Of a stretch of 64,000 bases of DNA, positions 37,157-45,529 are shown piece by piece. The translations under genes and the position numbers were made by a program. The stretch is from Candidatus Equimonas faecalis. Lineage in GTDB: Bacteria > Bacteroidota > Bacteroidia > Bacteroidales > Bacteroidaceae. Below the pieces are notes generated by a model. It was not told the origin of the DNA, did not search any database, and saw nothing but the letters and a program-made list of their open reading frames with translations. The stretch covers positions 1 to 64,000 of the forward strand of contig JAGHRT010000006.1 of NCBI GenBank assembly GCA_018066245.1, written 5' to 3'. Each line of letters begins with the position of its first letter. Position 1 is the stretch's first letter.

Positions 37157-37188
37157 CAAAGATAGAGGTTCCGCCACTTAGCGCCAAA
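37157..37188 (-). promoter_or_regulatory. Promoter of BspA-like gene 2
   Basis: On the minus strand TTTG (37185-37188), 20-base spacer, TATCTTTG (37157-37164). It predicts a leader of roughly 270 bases before the ATG at 36883, rich in GGCGG/CCGCC-type inverted words. Confidence 0.65.
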
Positions 37189-37440
37189 CAAATTAAAGCC
37201 TTTTTGGCATTTTGTCTCCATCCCCTCACCGTTTTGCTTGTACGGCACATCAAAAAGCACCTCGAAGTACTGCAAATACGGGAAGCGTTTCCCGCGCAAC
37301 ACAAAGGACTACTGTAAGTTGCCTGTCTTACACACCATCCCCGTCGCCTTGCAGTTTACGCCACTCACCCCTGCTTTTCTTGCTGCATCTCCCACCTTCC
37401 TACACCCCGCAGGGAAGGGTTGAAGGGAGGACTTTCCAGT
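37178..37440. other. Intergenic stretch without a recognisable gene
   Basis: Upstream of the BspA-like gene 2 promoter. No credible coding frame on either strand. The right end carries a CCCCGCAGGGAAGGGTTGAA-type copy of the dispersed C/G repeat. Confidence 0.4.
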
Positions 37441-37443
37441 GGG

Positions 37444-37677
37444 CTAATAATTAAAGCCAAAATGCCACAAGGGTATCACATTGCGGCTGCCGTACTCAAT
37501 ATCATCACGCACAACGATGCCGTCAGGAACGTCCGCTATCTGCTTCTTCCCCTTTTTACGTCCTCCTATCTCAAAAGTATATTTGCTGATTTTGAAATCA
37601 GACTCACGCGAGGATACTACATCATTCTTCACTCTCATCTGATTGTAGAAGAATGTCTCTCGAAGATTTCCGGCATT
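37444..37677 (-). pseudogene. C-terminal remnant of an AAA-family ATPase (DUF4143-type)
   Basis: The 78 residues from NAGNLRETFFYNQMRVKNDV to the end DDIEYGSRNVIPLWHFGFNY match the C-terminal end of the large AAA ATPase family common in Bacteroidales (RETFF-NQ, FEIGGRKKGKKQI, VVRDDIEYG-NIIPLW-FG-Y), from memory. The N-terminal ATPase domain is absent. The frame upstream runs into a hairpin-rich non-coding repeat. It is therefore a decayed fragment, showing that this interval has lost a gene. Confidence 0.7.
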
Positions 37678-37713
37678 AGGTTTGAACGGAGCCAGTCCCC
37701 CAAAATACAAAAA

Positions 37714-37767
37714 AAATCCCTCAATGAGGGACAAGAATAACAAAAATCGTCCCTCAATGAGGGATTT
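37714..37767. repeat. Double palindrome TCCCTCA-A-TGAGGGA
   Basis: AAATCCCTCAATGAGGGAC (37714-37732) and GTCCCTCAATGAGGGATTT (37749-37767) are each self-complementary and also complementary to one another with one mismatch. They are flanked by A- and T-runs, so the block can act as a terminator on either strand. Confidence 0.6.
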
Positions 37768-37799
37768 TTCCTATCCCCGTACCCTGCGAACCTCATTTT

Positions 37800-38060
37800 A
37801 GGAGTTGTCCGACAAGTGAGTATCATTGCGGCCTGCGGCCTTATGACTGGCTACCTTTATAGCCTACCTACGGCAGGCTTCTTTCATTATTCACTGTTCA
37901 CTCTCCAAAATGTGCCCCGCATCTACGGCGGCGCTCCCTACGGTCGCTCTGCCGCAGACTATACAACATAGGGCTTCCAGCCCATTGCCGTTCGCTCTAT
38001 TATTGTTCATTATCCACAATATCCCTACGGGATATGTGTCCCCCTGCGGGGCGCATTGCC
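37800..38060. repeat. Intergenic repeat block B (short-hairpin mosaic)
   Basis: Shares GCCTACCTACGGCAGGCTTC, ACGGCGGCGCTCCCTACGGT followed by CGCTCTGCCGCAG, a CTATACAACATAGGGC stretch and ATCCCTACGGGATATG with blocks A, C and D. It also contains a TTCATTATTCACTGTTCACT motif. No gene seen. It lies downstream of BspA-like gene 3. Confidence 0.65.
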
Positions 38061-38172
38061 GCATGAAATACAGACCTTCAGCCCAATGTTCAGAGAATTT
38101 AACTTTTATCGGACACGTATTATAATATGACACGCGCACGTAGTACATTTTCCATCTACACCTGAATCATAA

Positions 38173-38204
38173 ACGCCCCGCCAAGAACATCTTTGGCGGG
38201 GCGT
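38173..38204 (-). terminator. Terminator of BspA-like gene 3
   Basis: ACGCCCCGCCAA pairs perfectly with TTGGCGGGGCGT (12 bp) around an 8-base loop, 22 bases after the stop. No small acidic gene intervenes, unlike the other BspA units. The U-tract is weak. Confidence 0.65.
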
Positions 38205-38226
38205 CGCATATAGGATTATCAACGAA

Positions 38227-40713
38227 CTATTTCATAAGCACTTTACGGCCATCCTGAATATACAGGCCACTCTTTTGCTTATCATTCAAGTGGCGGCCAG
38301 AGAGGTCGAAAGCCGAGTCTTCTGACTGCTGATCAATTGTGACAGAGTTTACTCCTGTTATCTCGTTCAGGCTACCGATGTAGTGAAAGCGCTTCCACCA
38401 ACTGTCGCCCTTGTATTTGGAAACAGAGGCAGCAGGCACATACAAGGATGCCTTATTGAACACGGCATTCATCTTCGTAGGATCATCTGTGCCGATAAAA
38501 GGAGGTACATTCGTAGCATTGCATATTACTTTATTCATGCTCGTACAATTCAGGAAGATATTGTCATTGATATACTGTACGGTAGAAGGAATCGTGACAT
38601 CCTTGATACTTGAGCAACCGCTAAACACATTGTTGTTAATATAAACCGTGCCAGAAGGTATGACAACGCTTGTCAGTTCTTTTCCGTTTTGATACAGATG
38701 ATGTGCAATACTTGTGGGATTAGCATATTGATCATAGAAATTAGTTTGTACCCAACTGTCCACTCTGCTTATTTCCACGCGCGACAACTTGCTGCATCCC
38801 TTAAAAGCATTTGAGCCGACTGTCATCGTGGAAATAGCCGTATTGAACTTCACCGTGGTCAAAGCCGTGCAATCCGTGAAGCAATAAGCCCCCACACCCT
38901 GCATATCGGCAGGGAGTTCAATGGTCTTTAAAGCCGTGTCGTAGGCAAAGCCATAGTTCTGAACAGAAGAAATGCTATTGGGCAACGTTAAGGACGCGAG
39001 GGCTGTACAGTTTGCAAAAGCATATTCATTAATCATGTTCAGCGAGGTTGAAAGGGTCAAATCGGAAAGTGAAGTGCAATAGCGGAAGCCCTCGTTTTCA
39101 ACAGTATGAACACTGTTAGGCATGACAAATCCATCAAGACGCGAACAGCCGTAGAAAGCCCGCTTGTCAATAAGCTCCAAAGCACTGGAGGCTGACTCCA
39201 TAAAGATAACACGTGCCAGTTTTTCGCACTTCTCAAATGCTTTTTCATCGATTGTTATGATTGACTTGGGAATGACTACACTCTGCAAATCAGGCATATA
39301 ATAGAAAGCTTGTTTACCAATAGCGGTTACATCATAAGTCTTACCAGAATACGTAATGGACGCTGGAATATTGATTGTACCGGAATATTCCGTTCTTGGG
39401 GTCTCAGGACAATCAATACCTGCGATACGATTAGTTACCTCCGCCGTATTAAAGCTTGTTCTATTATAATAGATACCACCCACATACATCACGTTTTCAT
39501 CCTGCACTTCAATAAGGCAAGTAGCTGTAACATCACTTTCCGTGGTGACCTTCGCTGTAATAAGAGCAGAGCCAATTGTGACTGCGGTTACCAAGCCTGA
39601 AGAGGAGACTATGGCTACACCATTATCACTGCTGCTCCAAGTCACTGTCATATCTGCAGGATCCGTTGTAGCAGAAAGTTGCAGCGTCTGACCAAGATGA
39701 AGAGTTGCAGATGACATGCTGATAGAAATGGTTTTATCCTTCACTGTAATAGTACAGGTTTCCTTTATGGAGGAATCTGTTGTACTTGCAGCAGTAATAG
39801 TCGTTGTTCCTGCTTTCTTGGCCGTTACAAGTCCACTGTCGCTTACCGAGGCAATTGCAGTGTTACTGCTGCTCCAAGTTACACCTCCACCCAAAAAGGG
39901 AGGTACCGTTGCATTTAACTGCAATGTCTGCCCAATATATAAATTTTGGGAAGTATAATCAAGGGAAAGACCTATTTCTTGTATGTCATAATCGCTCCAA
40001 TACCTAGCATCTTTATATTTAGAAGCACACCCCTTAGGAACATATATAATTGTGTTTGTAGGGAAGGCTCCTGAGCCAAACAATTTAGGCGGCGTGGTTC
40101 CCTGCATAATAACATAGGACAAGCCACAACCATCAAAAGCACTTGAATCAATATCAACGACGCTGCTAGGGATTGTAATGGAGGTCAGTTTAGTGCAACC
40201 AGAGAAAGCCAGTGTTCCAATGCTCGTCACGCCGTTGGGTATGCTGACGGAGGCAAGGCTAGTGCAACCAAAGAAAGTTGAAGTTTTAATGCTCTTCACG
40301 CTGCTGGGGATGGTGACGGAGGCCAATTTAGAGCAAATCTGGAAGGCACTGATTCCTATGCTCGTCACGCCATTAGGAATAGTGATGGACGTTAGGCTGC
40401 TGCAACCGTTGAAGGCATCGTCTCCTATGCTCGTCACGCTGCTGGGGATGGAGACGGAGGTCAATTTATAGCATCCATAGAAGGCTTGGCTTCCTATGCT
40501 CGTCACGCTATAAGTTACATTCTCATAAGTGACTGTAGCAGGAATAGCAACAGCTCTAGAATAGGTATTAAAAGTACTTTCACCGTAAGTTAGTTCCACT
40601 TCAGCATTGTTTGCCAACTTGTTGTAATAAAAGCCTTCCACTTCAAAGTCATAGGCGAAGGTCTGCCCAATGCAGAGGAGCATCAAGGGCAAAAGAGTAA
40701 TAAGTTTTTTCAT
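38227..40713 (-). CDS. BspA-like leucine-rich repeat surface protein 3 with Big_2 domains
   Basis: An 828-residue secreted protein. Signal peptide MKKLITLLPLMLLCIGQTFA is followed by YDFEVEGFYYNKL, very like BspA-like protein 1. LRR_5 repeats span about residues 60-245. Two bacterial Ig-like Big_2 domains follow at about 265-425 (LNATVPPFLGGGVTWSSSNT, GLVTAKKAGTTTITA and a second copy VTWSSSDNGVAIVSSSGLVT). A second LRR_5 block covers about 445-770 and the C-terminus reads DLSGRHLNDKQKSGLYIQDG and RKVLMK. The ATG at 40713 gives a normal signal peptide. It has a structured leader of about 450 bases and a hairpin terminator. Confidence 0.9.
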   Translation of the reverse strand: MKKLITLLPLMLLCIGQTFAYDFEVEGFYYNKLANNAEVELTYGESTFNTYSRAVAIPATVTYENVTYSVTSIGSQAFYGCYKLTSVSIPSSVTSIGDDAFNGCSSLTSITIPNGVTSIGISAFQICSKLASVTIPSSVKSIKTSTFFGCTSLASVSIPNGVTSIGTLAFSGCTKLTSITIPSSVVDIDSSAFDGCGLSYVIMQGTTPPKLFGSGAFPTNTIIYVPKGCASKYKDARYWSDYDIQEIGLSLDYTSQNLYIGQTLQLNATVPPFLGGGVTWSSSNTAIASVSDSGLVTAKKAGTTTITAASTTDSSIKETCTITVKDKTISISMSSATLHLGQTLQLSATTDPADMTVTWSSSDNGVAIVSSSGLVTAVTIGSALITAKVTTESDVTATCLIEVQDENVMYVGGIYYNRTSFNTAEVTNRIAGIDCPETPRTEYSGTINIPASITYSGKTYDVTAIGKQAFYYMPDLQSVVIPKSIITIDEKAFEKCEKLARVIFMESASSALELIDKRAFYGCSRLDGFVMPNSVHTVENEGFRYCTSLSDLTLSTSLNMINEYAFANCTALASLTLPNSISSVQNYGFAYDTALKTIELPADMQGVGAYCFTDCTALTTVKFNTAISTMTVGSNAFKGCSKLSRVEISRVDSWVQTNFYDQYANPTSIAHHLYQNGKELTSVVIPSGTVYINNNVFSGCSSIKDVTIPSTVQYINDNIFLNCTSMNKVICNATNVPPFIGTDDPTKMNAVFNKASLYVPAASVSKYKGDSWWKRFHYIGSLNEITGVNSVTIDQQSEDSAFDLSGRHLNDKQKSGLYIQDGRKVLMK

Positions 40714-40791
40714 AAATGAGTGAATTAAATAAGTAAATATGTGCAAGAAACACAGGTGGTACCCTGTTCAACCATTAAGAGAGTAACCGTT

Positions 40792-41166
40792 CAAGGTAAC
40801 AAAGTCTGGACTGGGTCGGATTTTTATAGACCTTGAGACTTCCTGACAGACATCATTCATTTGCAGTGGTTTGCCTACAGATCCTCCGACTCGGCCTTTT
40901 TAAGGTGATTAATACAAGAATGCGCGAGGACTTGTCCTTACTCATCTTGAATCTGGTATCGGCAAACACCTTAAGTGGAATGAATAAGAAAATAGCAACC
41001 CCACGCCGATATGCAATTGCTACTCGGCATGGTTGGCCGTATGCTAACAAAATACATACAGGTGAGCGTTACATACCCTCTATCCCGCACTTGATGAAAT
41101 TTTGCCGTTTTCGATTCAAAGGATAAAGCGTGGAACGCCTTCTCGTCAAACGCTTTCTCACGTTTG
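40792..41166 (-). ncRNA. Leader RNA candidate with three tandem H-type pseudoknots
   Basis: Between a good minus-strand promoter (41173-41204) and BspA-like gene 3. Three consecutive pseudoknots can be drawn (plus-strand coordinates). PK-A: TAGCAA 40993-40998 with TTGCTA 41017-41022, interlocked with CACGCCGA 41002-41009 and TCGGCATG 41024-41031. PK-B: GTTTGCC 40869-40875 with GGCAAAC 40961-40967, interlocked with TTAAGGTG 40900-40907 and CACCTTAA 40967-40974. PK-C: CAAGGT 40792-40797 with ACCTTG 40830-40835, interlocked with AAGTCT 40802-40807 and AGACTT 40836-40841. Hairpins GTATG/CATAC (41039/41055) and CAAACG/CGTTTG (41147/41161) lie near the 5' end. No tmRNA ends or tag were found. Confidence 0.5.
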
Positions 41167-41172
41167 CGGGGG

Positions 41173-41204
41173 CAAATATACGAACAAATAGGGACATGGC
41201 CAAA
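41173..41204 (-). promoter_or_regulatory. Promoter upstream of the pseudoknot leader and BspA-like gene 3
   Basis: On the minus strand TTTG (41201-41204), 20-base spacer, TATATTTG (41173-41180). The predicted start near 41166 coincides with the CAAACG/CGTTTG hairpin. Confidence 0.7.
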
Positions 41205-41277
41205 TTACGGCGGCATTATTTGATGGAAGTGGATAGAAATGGAGTGAAAAGCCGCTTCTCTCATATTATAATTTCGT

Positions 41278-41301
41278 GCGTCGAGTGCGTCGAATGCGTC
41301 A
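41278..41301 (+). repeat. Short 9-base tandem repeat TGCGTCGAA/G
   Basis: TGCGTCGAG-TGCGTCGAA-TGCGTC. The same array occurs at 62580-62605. Confidence 0.6.
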
Positions 41302-41324
41302 CCTCCCGCCTGTTGTTCTGACGC

Positions 41325-41860
41325 GATGTGCAATGGGTGCGTGCGTAAATACGAATATGGTGGATGCACGCCATTGTATATTTACACACGCGCGTAAATG
41401 TCAGCCTACCTACGGCAGGCGTATGAACGCACGTCTGTAAACAGGCATTGCGGGCTACGCCCTTATGCCTGCCTACCTTTGTATTATCCCTAACGGGATA
41501 TGCGCTCCCTGCGGTCGCGCTAGCGTGATGCGGCAATGGGTGCGTCATGGCGCGTCATCCTACTGTGTGTGTGCCCCCTACCTACGGCGGCGCTCCCTAC
41601 GGTCGCTCTGCCGCAGGGTCGCAGGTGCGACAACCAATACTCTTCACTCTCCTAAATCCGATATCCCTAACGGGATATGCGCTCCCTGCGGTCGCGCTGG
41701 CGTGATGCGGCAACGGGTGCGTCATGGCGCGTCATCCTACTATGTGGGGGCGGCGTACCTACGGCGGCGCTCCCTGCGGTCGCTCTGCCGCAGGCTATAC
41801 AACGTAGGGCCTTCAGCCCATTGCTCTGCCGCAGGTGCGTTCTGAATAATGTATAATGTA
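41325..41860. repeat. Intergenic repeat block C (short-hairpin mosaic, partly duplicated)
   Basis: The block holds no credible gene. 41390-41645 matches block A in reverse orientation. The module from ATCCCTAACGGGATATGCGC to ACGGCGGCGCTCCC, then GGTCGCTCTGCCGCAGG, is present twice in tandem (about 41488-41625 and 41662-41795). The second copy ends in TATACAACGTAGGGCCTTCA as blocks A and B do. Confidence 0.7.
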
Positions 41861-42012
41861 TAGTGTTCCCTCTCCCATTGTTCACTGTTCCCTCTTTCAT
41901 TGTTCACTCTCCCACTGTTCTCTGTTCACTCATCATAGGGAGTAGGAAAAACTACTATAGGGAGTAGTGGAAACTACTGTAGGGGGTAGTGAGCACTATC
42001 GTAGGGGGTAGG
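41861..42012. repeat. Two low-complexity arrays upstream of the WecA/MraY-type gene
   Basis: 41870-41935 is an imperfect array of CATTGTTCACTCTCCCA-like words. 41935-42012 is an array of TAGGGAGTAGGAAAAACTAC-like units, which in reverse complement contain GTTTTTCCTACTCCCTATA and match the minisatellite at 29105-29213. Confidence 0.65.
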
Positions 42013-42106
42013 GTGGATGATGGGGCGGAGGCCTGCAATTTTCCTTGGGGAAGGCACAATAAAAGGCGGGAGATGCCGTTTTGTGGTAAGAAACCTTGAA
42101 AGCCTC

Positions 42107-43192
42107 ATGATGACGGAAGCCCTTTGTCTGCTTGTAGCCTTCTTCGCCGCCGCGCTCTTTACGCGGGTGGTGATGCCTTGGCTGCTGCGTCTGTGCCATA
42201 AGTTCAAACTCTACGACCTCCCCTCCGAGCGCAAAGTCCACAAAAGCGGCGTGCCGCGCCTCGGCGGCATCGTGTTCGTGCCGGCCGTGGTTGTGGGAAT
42301 GGCTGCCGCCCTGGCTTGCATGGCTCTGCTTTCTGACGACGTGCCTGAAACTATCCGGCTGAGCACGCTGCTCATCGGCGGCGGGGCGGTGGTGGTGTAT
42401 TTCATAGGCGTGGTGGATGACATTGTGGGCTGTACGGCGTGGCTGAAGTTCGGCGTGCAGCTGGCTGCCGCCCTTACTTTTCCCGTGTGCCACCTCTACA
42501 TTGATTCGCTCTACGGCTTCTGCGGCGTTGGTGAGCTTCCTCTCGTGGTGGCCTATCCGCTGACGGTGTTTGTTACGCTTTTGATAATCAATGCCGTAAA
42601 CCTTATTGACGGCATCGACGGCTTGGCCGGTACGCTGGGCTTTGTGGCTCTGGCCACCTATGGCATCCTGTTCAGCCGGCTTGATGTGGTGCTTTTTGTC
42701 CTGCTGGCCGTAAGCCTCTGTGGGGCTTTGAGCGTGTTTCTCCTGTTCAATCTTCTCGGTTCTGCCGAGCGGCACACCAAAACCTTTATGGGCGACAGCG
42801 GCAGCCTGATGCTGGGTGTAACGCTGAGCTATTTCACCATTAAATATGCCATGGTGGACAGCCATACGCTCCCCTGCCGCCCCGATGGGTTGCTGATGGC
42901 TTATTCCGTACTCCTTGTGCCGTGCTTCGACCTGTGCCGCGTGGCTCTGTGTCGTCTGCGCCGCCACAGGGGCATCTTTGAAGCCGACCGCACGCACCTC
43001 CACCATAAATTCATGGCGGCAGGCTTTTCCATGCACGCCACCCTTGCGGCCATCGTGGCCTTGCAACTGGCTTTCCTGTTGGTGAACATTGCTCTTTTCC
43101 ACCTGGGCCTCCGCATGGAGTTCATCGTCCTGCTTGACGTGGCTGCTTTTACGGCGCTGAATGTCAAGCTGCCTGTAAATAAGTACCCCTAG
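42107..43192 (+). CDS. WecA/MraY-type undecaprenyl-phosphate sugar-1-phosphate transferase
   Basis: A 361-residue polytopic membrane enzyme of the polyprenyl-phosphate N-acetylhexosamine-1-phosphate transferase family. It starts lipid-linked glycan synthesis (O-antigen, capsule or similar). Motifs: ERKVHKSGVPRLGGI (cytoplasmic loop), GVVDDIVG, NAVNLIDGIDGLAG, FMGDSGSLMLG and the basic loop DRTHLHHKFM. The family-typical HHHFE-like motif is represented by HLHHKF, which argues for WecA rather than MraY. The first ATG of the MMTEALCLL pair was used. The upstream in-frame extension lacks protein character. Confidence 0.9.
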   Translation: MMTEALCLLVAFFAAALFTRVVMPWLLRLCHKFKLYDLPSERKVHKSGVPRLGGIVFVPAVVVGMAAALACMALLSDDVPETIRLSTLLIGGGAVVVYFIGVVDDIVGCTAWLKFGVQLAAALTFPVCHLYIDSLYGFCGVGELPLVVAYPLTVFVTLLIINAVNLIDGIDGLAGTLGFVALATYGILFSRLDVVLFVLLAVSLCGALSVFLLFNLLGSAERHTKTFMGDSGSLMLGVTLSYFTIKYAMVDSHTLPCRPDGLLMAYSVLLVPCFDLCRVALCRLRRHRGIFEADRTHLHHKFMAAGFSMHATLAAIVALQLAFLLVNIALFHLGLRMEFIVLLDVAAFTALNVKLPVNKYP

Positions 43193-43230
43193 CCCCCCTC
43201 TAACTCCCCCTTTAAGGGGAGGACTTGTTT

Positions 43231-43450
43231 CTGCTTTTCTCTCGCTTATTCGGATTCGGCGACGAAGGAGACGCTTATTTTAAGAACTCTGAGCTTCGCT
43301 CCAAGATACTCTCGCTCGGAAATGCTCAAATAAATTTGGCATTCCGCTCGCTTATTCGTACTTTGAGCTTCGCTCCAAGATACTTTCGCTCGGAAAAGCA
43401 AAGAAATCCTGCGGCTTCCTTTGCTTTTCTCTCGCTTATTCGTAACTTTG
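43231..43450. repeat. Triplicated promoter-region repeat
   Basis: CTCGCTTATTCG occurs three times (near 43241, 43348 and 43431), each followed by an A/T-rich -7-like word. GAGCTTCGCTCCAAGATACT followed by CTCGCTCGGAAA or TTCGCTCGGAAA occurs twice (43290, 43365). It is a tandem duplication of about 75-110 bases ending in the antiporter promoter. The left edge, 43193-43222, is the CTCCCCCTTTAAGGGGAG repeat. Confidence 0.65.
43420..43450 (+). promoter_or_regulatory. Promoter of the antiporter-maf-glycosyltransferase run
   Basis: TTTG (43420-43423), 19-base spacer, TAACTTTG (43443-43450), 18 bases before the ATG at 43469. Confidence 0.7.
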
Positions 43451-43468
43451 CAGCGAAAAAGCGGCCTT

Positions 43469-45517
43469 ATGTCTGACCTGTTTCAGTATATACCTCTCAC
43501 TAATCCTACGGCGCAGTTCCTGGTCATACTTGTTCTGATACTCGTAGCCCCCGCCGTGTTTGAACGCCTGCGCATCCCCAACATCGTGGGGTTGATATTC
43601 GCGGGCATACTCGTGGGCCCCTACGGTTTCCACGTGCTGGAGCGCGATGCGTCCTTCGAGTTGTTTGGCAAAGTGGGGCTCTATTACATCATGTTTGTAG
43701 CCGCGCTGGAAATGAACCTCCAGAGCGTGAAGAAGGAAAAGGGCACGGCCATAGGCTTTGGCCTGCTGACCTTCGGCATCCCCATGGCGGTGGGCCTGCT
43801 GGCCAACTGGACGCTACTGGGCTACGGCATCGTGCCTTCGCTCCTCATGGCCGCCATGTATGCCAGCCACACCCTGCTGTCTTACCCCATAGTGATGCGC
43901 TTCGGGCTGACCCAGCGGCGCAGCGTGTCCATAGCGGTGGGCGGCACCATAGTGGCCGACACGCTCACGCTTCTCGTGCTGGCCGTGGTGGCCGGTGCCT
44001 TCCGCGAGGACGTACACGGCCCCTTCTGGATAGGGCTCCTCCTGCGCGTGGTGTTCATCGGCTTGGCCATCGTACTGGTGTTCCCCCGCATCTGCCGTTG
44101 GTTTTTCCGCCATTTCGACGACGGCGTCATGCAGTACATCTTCGTGCTCGCCCTCCTGTTTCTCGGCGCAGGGCTGATGGAACTCGCCGGCATGGAGGGA
44201 TTGCTCGGCGCCTTCCTCGTGGGCATCGTGCTGGGACGTGCCATTCCCGGCTCTTCGCCCCTGATGAACCATATCGAATTTGTGGGCAACGCCCTGTTCA
44301 TTCCCTATTTCCTCATAGGCGTGGGCATGATAATCAACCTCGGCGTTCTGCTCAGCCACCCCGCAGGGCTTCTCGTGGCGGTGGGGATGGTGGTCATAGC
44401 CACCTTCGGCAAATGGGCGGCGGCCCGCGCGGCGCAAAGCCTGTTCCACATGGATGCCGCCGACGGCCAGTTGCTCTTCGGCCTTACGGGAGCACGCGCC
44501 GCCGCCACGCTGGCCATCCTGCTCGTGGGCAGCAGCATCGTGCTGCCCGACGGAAGCCCGCTGTTCGACGAGGCTATCACGGGGGGAGCCATGCTCCTCA
44601 TCCTCGTGTCCTGCATGATAAGTCCCATGATTACCGACCGTGCGGCTCGGCGCATACTGCTCACGTCGTCCGACATGGGGCAGGGCGGACAAGCTGAGAG
44701 CCGGCTGCTCGTGGGCCTCTCTACGGAGGAGGAGGCTGCCCCCCTGATGCACGCGGCCCTCATGCTCTCCCTGCCGGGCGATACGCCGATGAGCCTCGTG
44801 AACGTAATGAACGAGGACAGCACCGAACTGCGCCAGTATGCCAGAAAGGTGCTGACCGAAGCCGCAAGCATAGCCGCATCGGCCAACGTGGAGGTACACA
44901 CGCAGTACCGCCTGTCCGTGAACCACGTTACAGGCATGACCTACAGCGCACAGGAGCAGGATGCCACCGACATACTCATCGGCCTCCACCGCAAGCGGCG
45001 CATCACCGACGGCTTCTTCGGCCATTTCGCCCCCGACCTCATTGCAGCCACCTCCCAGCAAATCATCCTCTACAGGTCGCTGATTCCCATCAACACGCTC
45101 CGCCGCATCCACCTCGTGGTGCCCCGCAAGGCAGAGCATGAGCCGGGCTTCCACCAATGGGCCGACCGCGTGGCTGCCATGGCCGAGAAACTGGCCATAG
45201 GCATGGATATATACAGCGGACACGACACGCTGGAGGCCCTGCGCCTCTACTGGCGCAGAACCCACAGGCAGGTGTATGCCGACTACGTGAACTACTCCTC
45301 CTTCCAGAACTTCCAGCCAATGGCTGCCGCCACCCGCCAGGACCACATCGTCATCATAGTGGCCGCACGCCCGGGTATGCCCTCGCACGAAGCAGCTTAC
45401 CTCTCCCATCTGCCGGAGCAGTTGGAGCGCTACTTCTCCACCCGCTCCCTGATGATAATCTACCCCTCCAGCCACGGCGATGCCGAGAGCCGTCCCAAGG
45501 TGCTGGCCATAAGTTGA
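43469..45517 (+). CDS. Kef/CPA2-type cation:proton antiporter
   Basis: A 682-residue inner-membrane protein. About 12 spans in residues 10-400 form the Na+/H+ exchanger domain (FERLRIPNIVGLIFAGILVG PYGF, MELAGMEGLLGAFLVGIVLG and LLFGLTGARAAATLAILLVG). Residues about 410-682 form a soluble cytoplasmic part with two universal-stress-like halves and no TrkA-N signature. The cation specificity is unknown. The start MSDLFQYIPLTNP was chosen over an upstream in-frame ATG that overlaps the promoter. maf follows after 12 bases. Confidence 0.88.
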   Translation: MSDLFQYIPLTNPTAQFLVILVLILVAPAVFERLRIPNIVGLIFAGILVGPYGFHVLERDASFELFGKVGLYYIMFVAALEMNLQSVKKEKGTAIGFGLLTFGIPMAVGLLANWTLLGYGIVPSLLMAAMYASHTLLSYPIVMRFGLTQRRSVSIAVGGTIVADTLTLLVLAVVAGAFREDVHGPFWIGLLLRVVFIGLAIVLVFPRICRWFFRHFDDGVMQYIFVLALLFLGAGLMELAGMEGLLGAFLVGIVLGRAIPGSSPLMNHIEFVGNALFIPYFLIGVGMIINLGVLLSHPAGLLVAVGMVVIATFGKWAAARAAQSLFHMDAADGQLLFGLTGARAAATLAILLVGSSIVLPDGSPLFDEAITGGAMLLILVSCMISPMITDRAARRILLTSSDMGQGGQAESRLLVGLSTEEEAAPLMHAALMLSLPGDTPMSLVNVMNEDSTELRQYARKVLTEAASIAASANVEVHTQYRLSVNHVTGMTYSAQEQDATDILIGLHRKRRITDGFFGHFAPDLIAATSQQIILYRSLIPINTLRRIHLVVPRKAEHEPGFHQWADRVAAMAEKLAIGMDIYSGHDTLEALRLYWRRTHRQVYADYVNYSSFQNFQPMAAATRQDHIVIIVAARPGMPSHEAAYLSHLPEQLERYFSTRSLMIIYPSSHGDAESRPKVLAIS

Positions 45518-45529
45518 TGCATTCCATAC

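Noticed and set aside
40853-41050. Small minus-strand ORF in the pseudoknot leader
   Set aside because: The 65 residues are rich in Arg and hydrophobics without a domain, and the same DNA forms two pseudoknots. An RNA reading is preferred, although a leader peptide cannot be excluded.
40747-41204. tmRNA (ssrA)
   Set aside because: Tandem pseudoknots suggest it, but there is no tRNA-like 5'/3' pair, no CCA end and no tag frame ending in ALAA on either strand.
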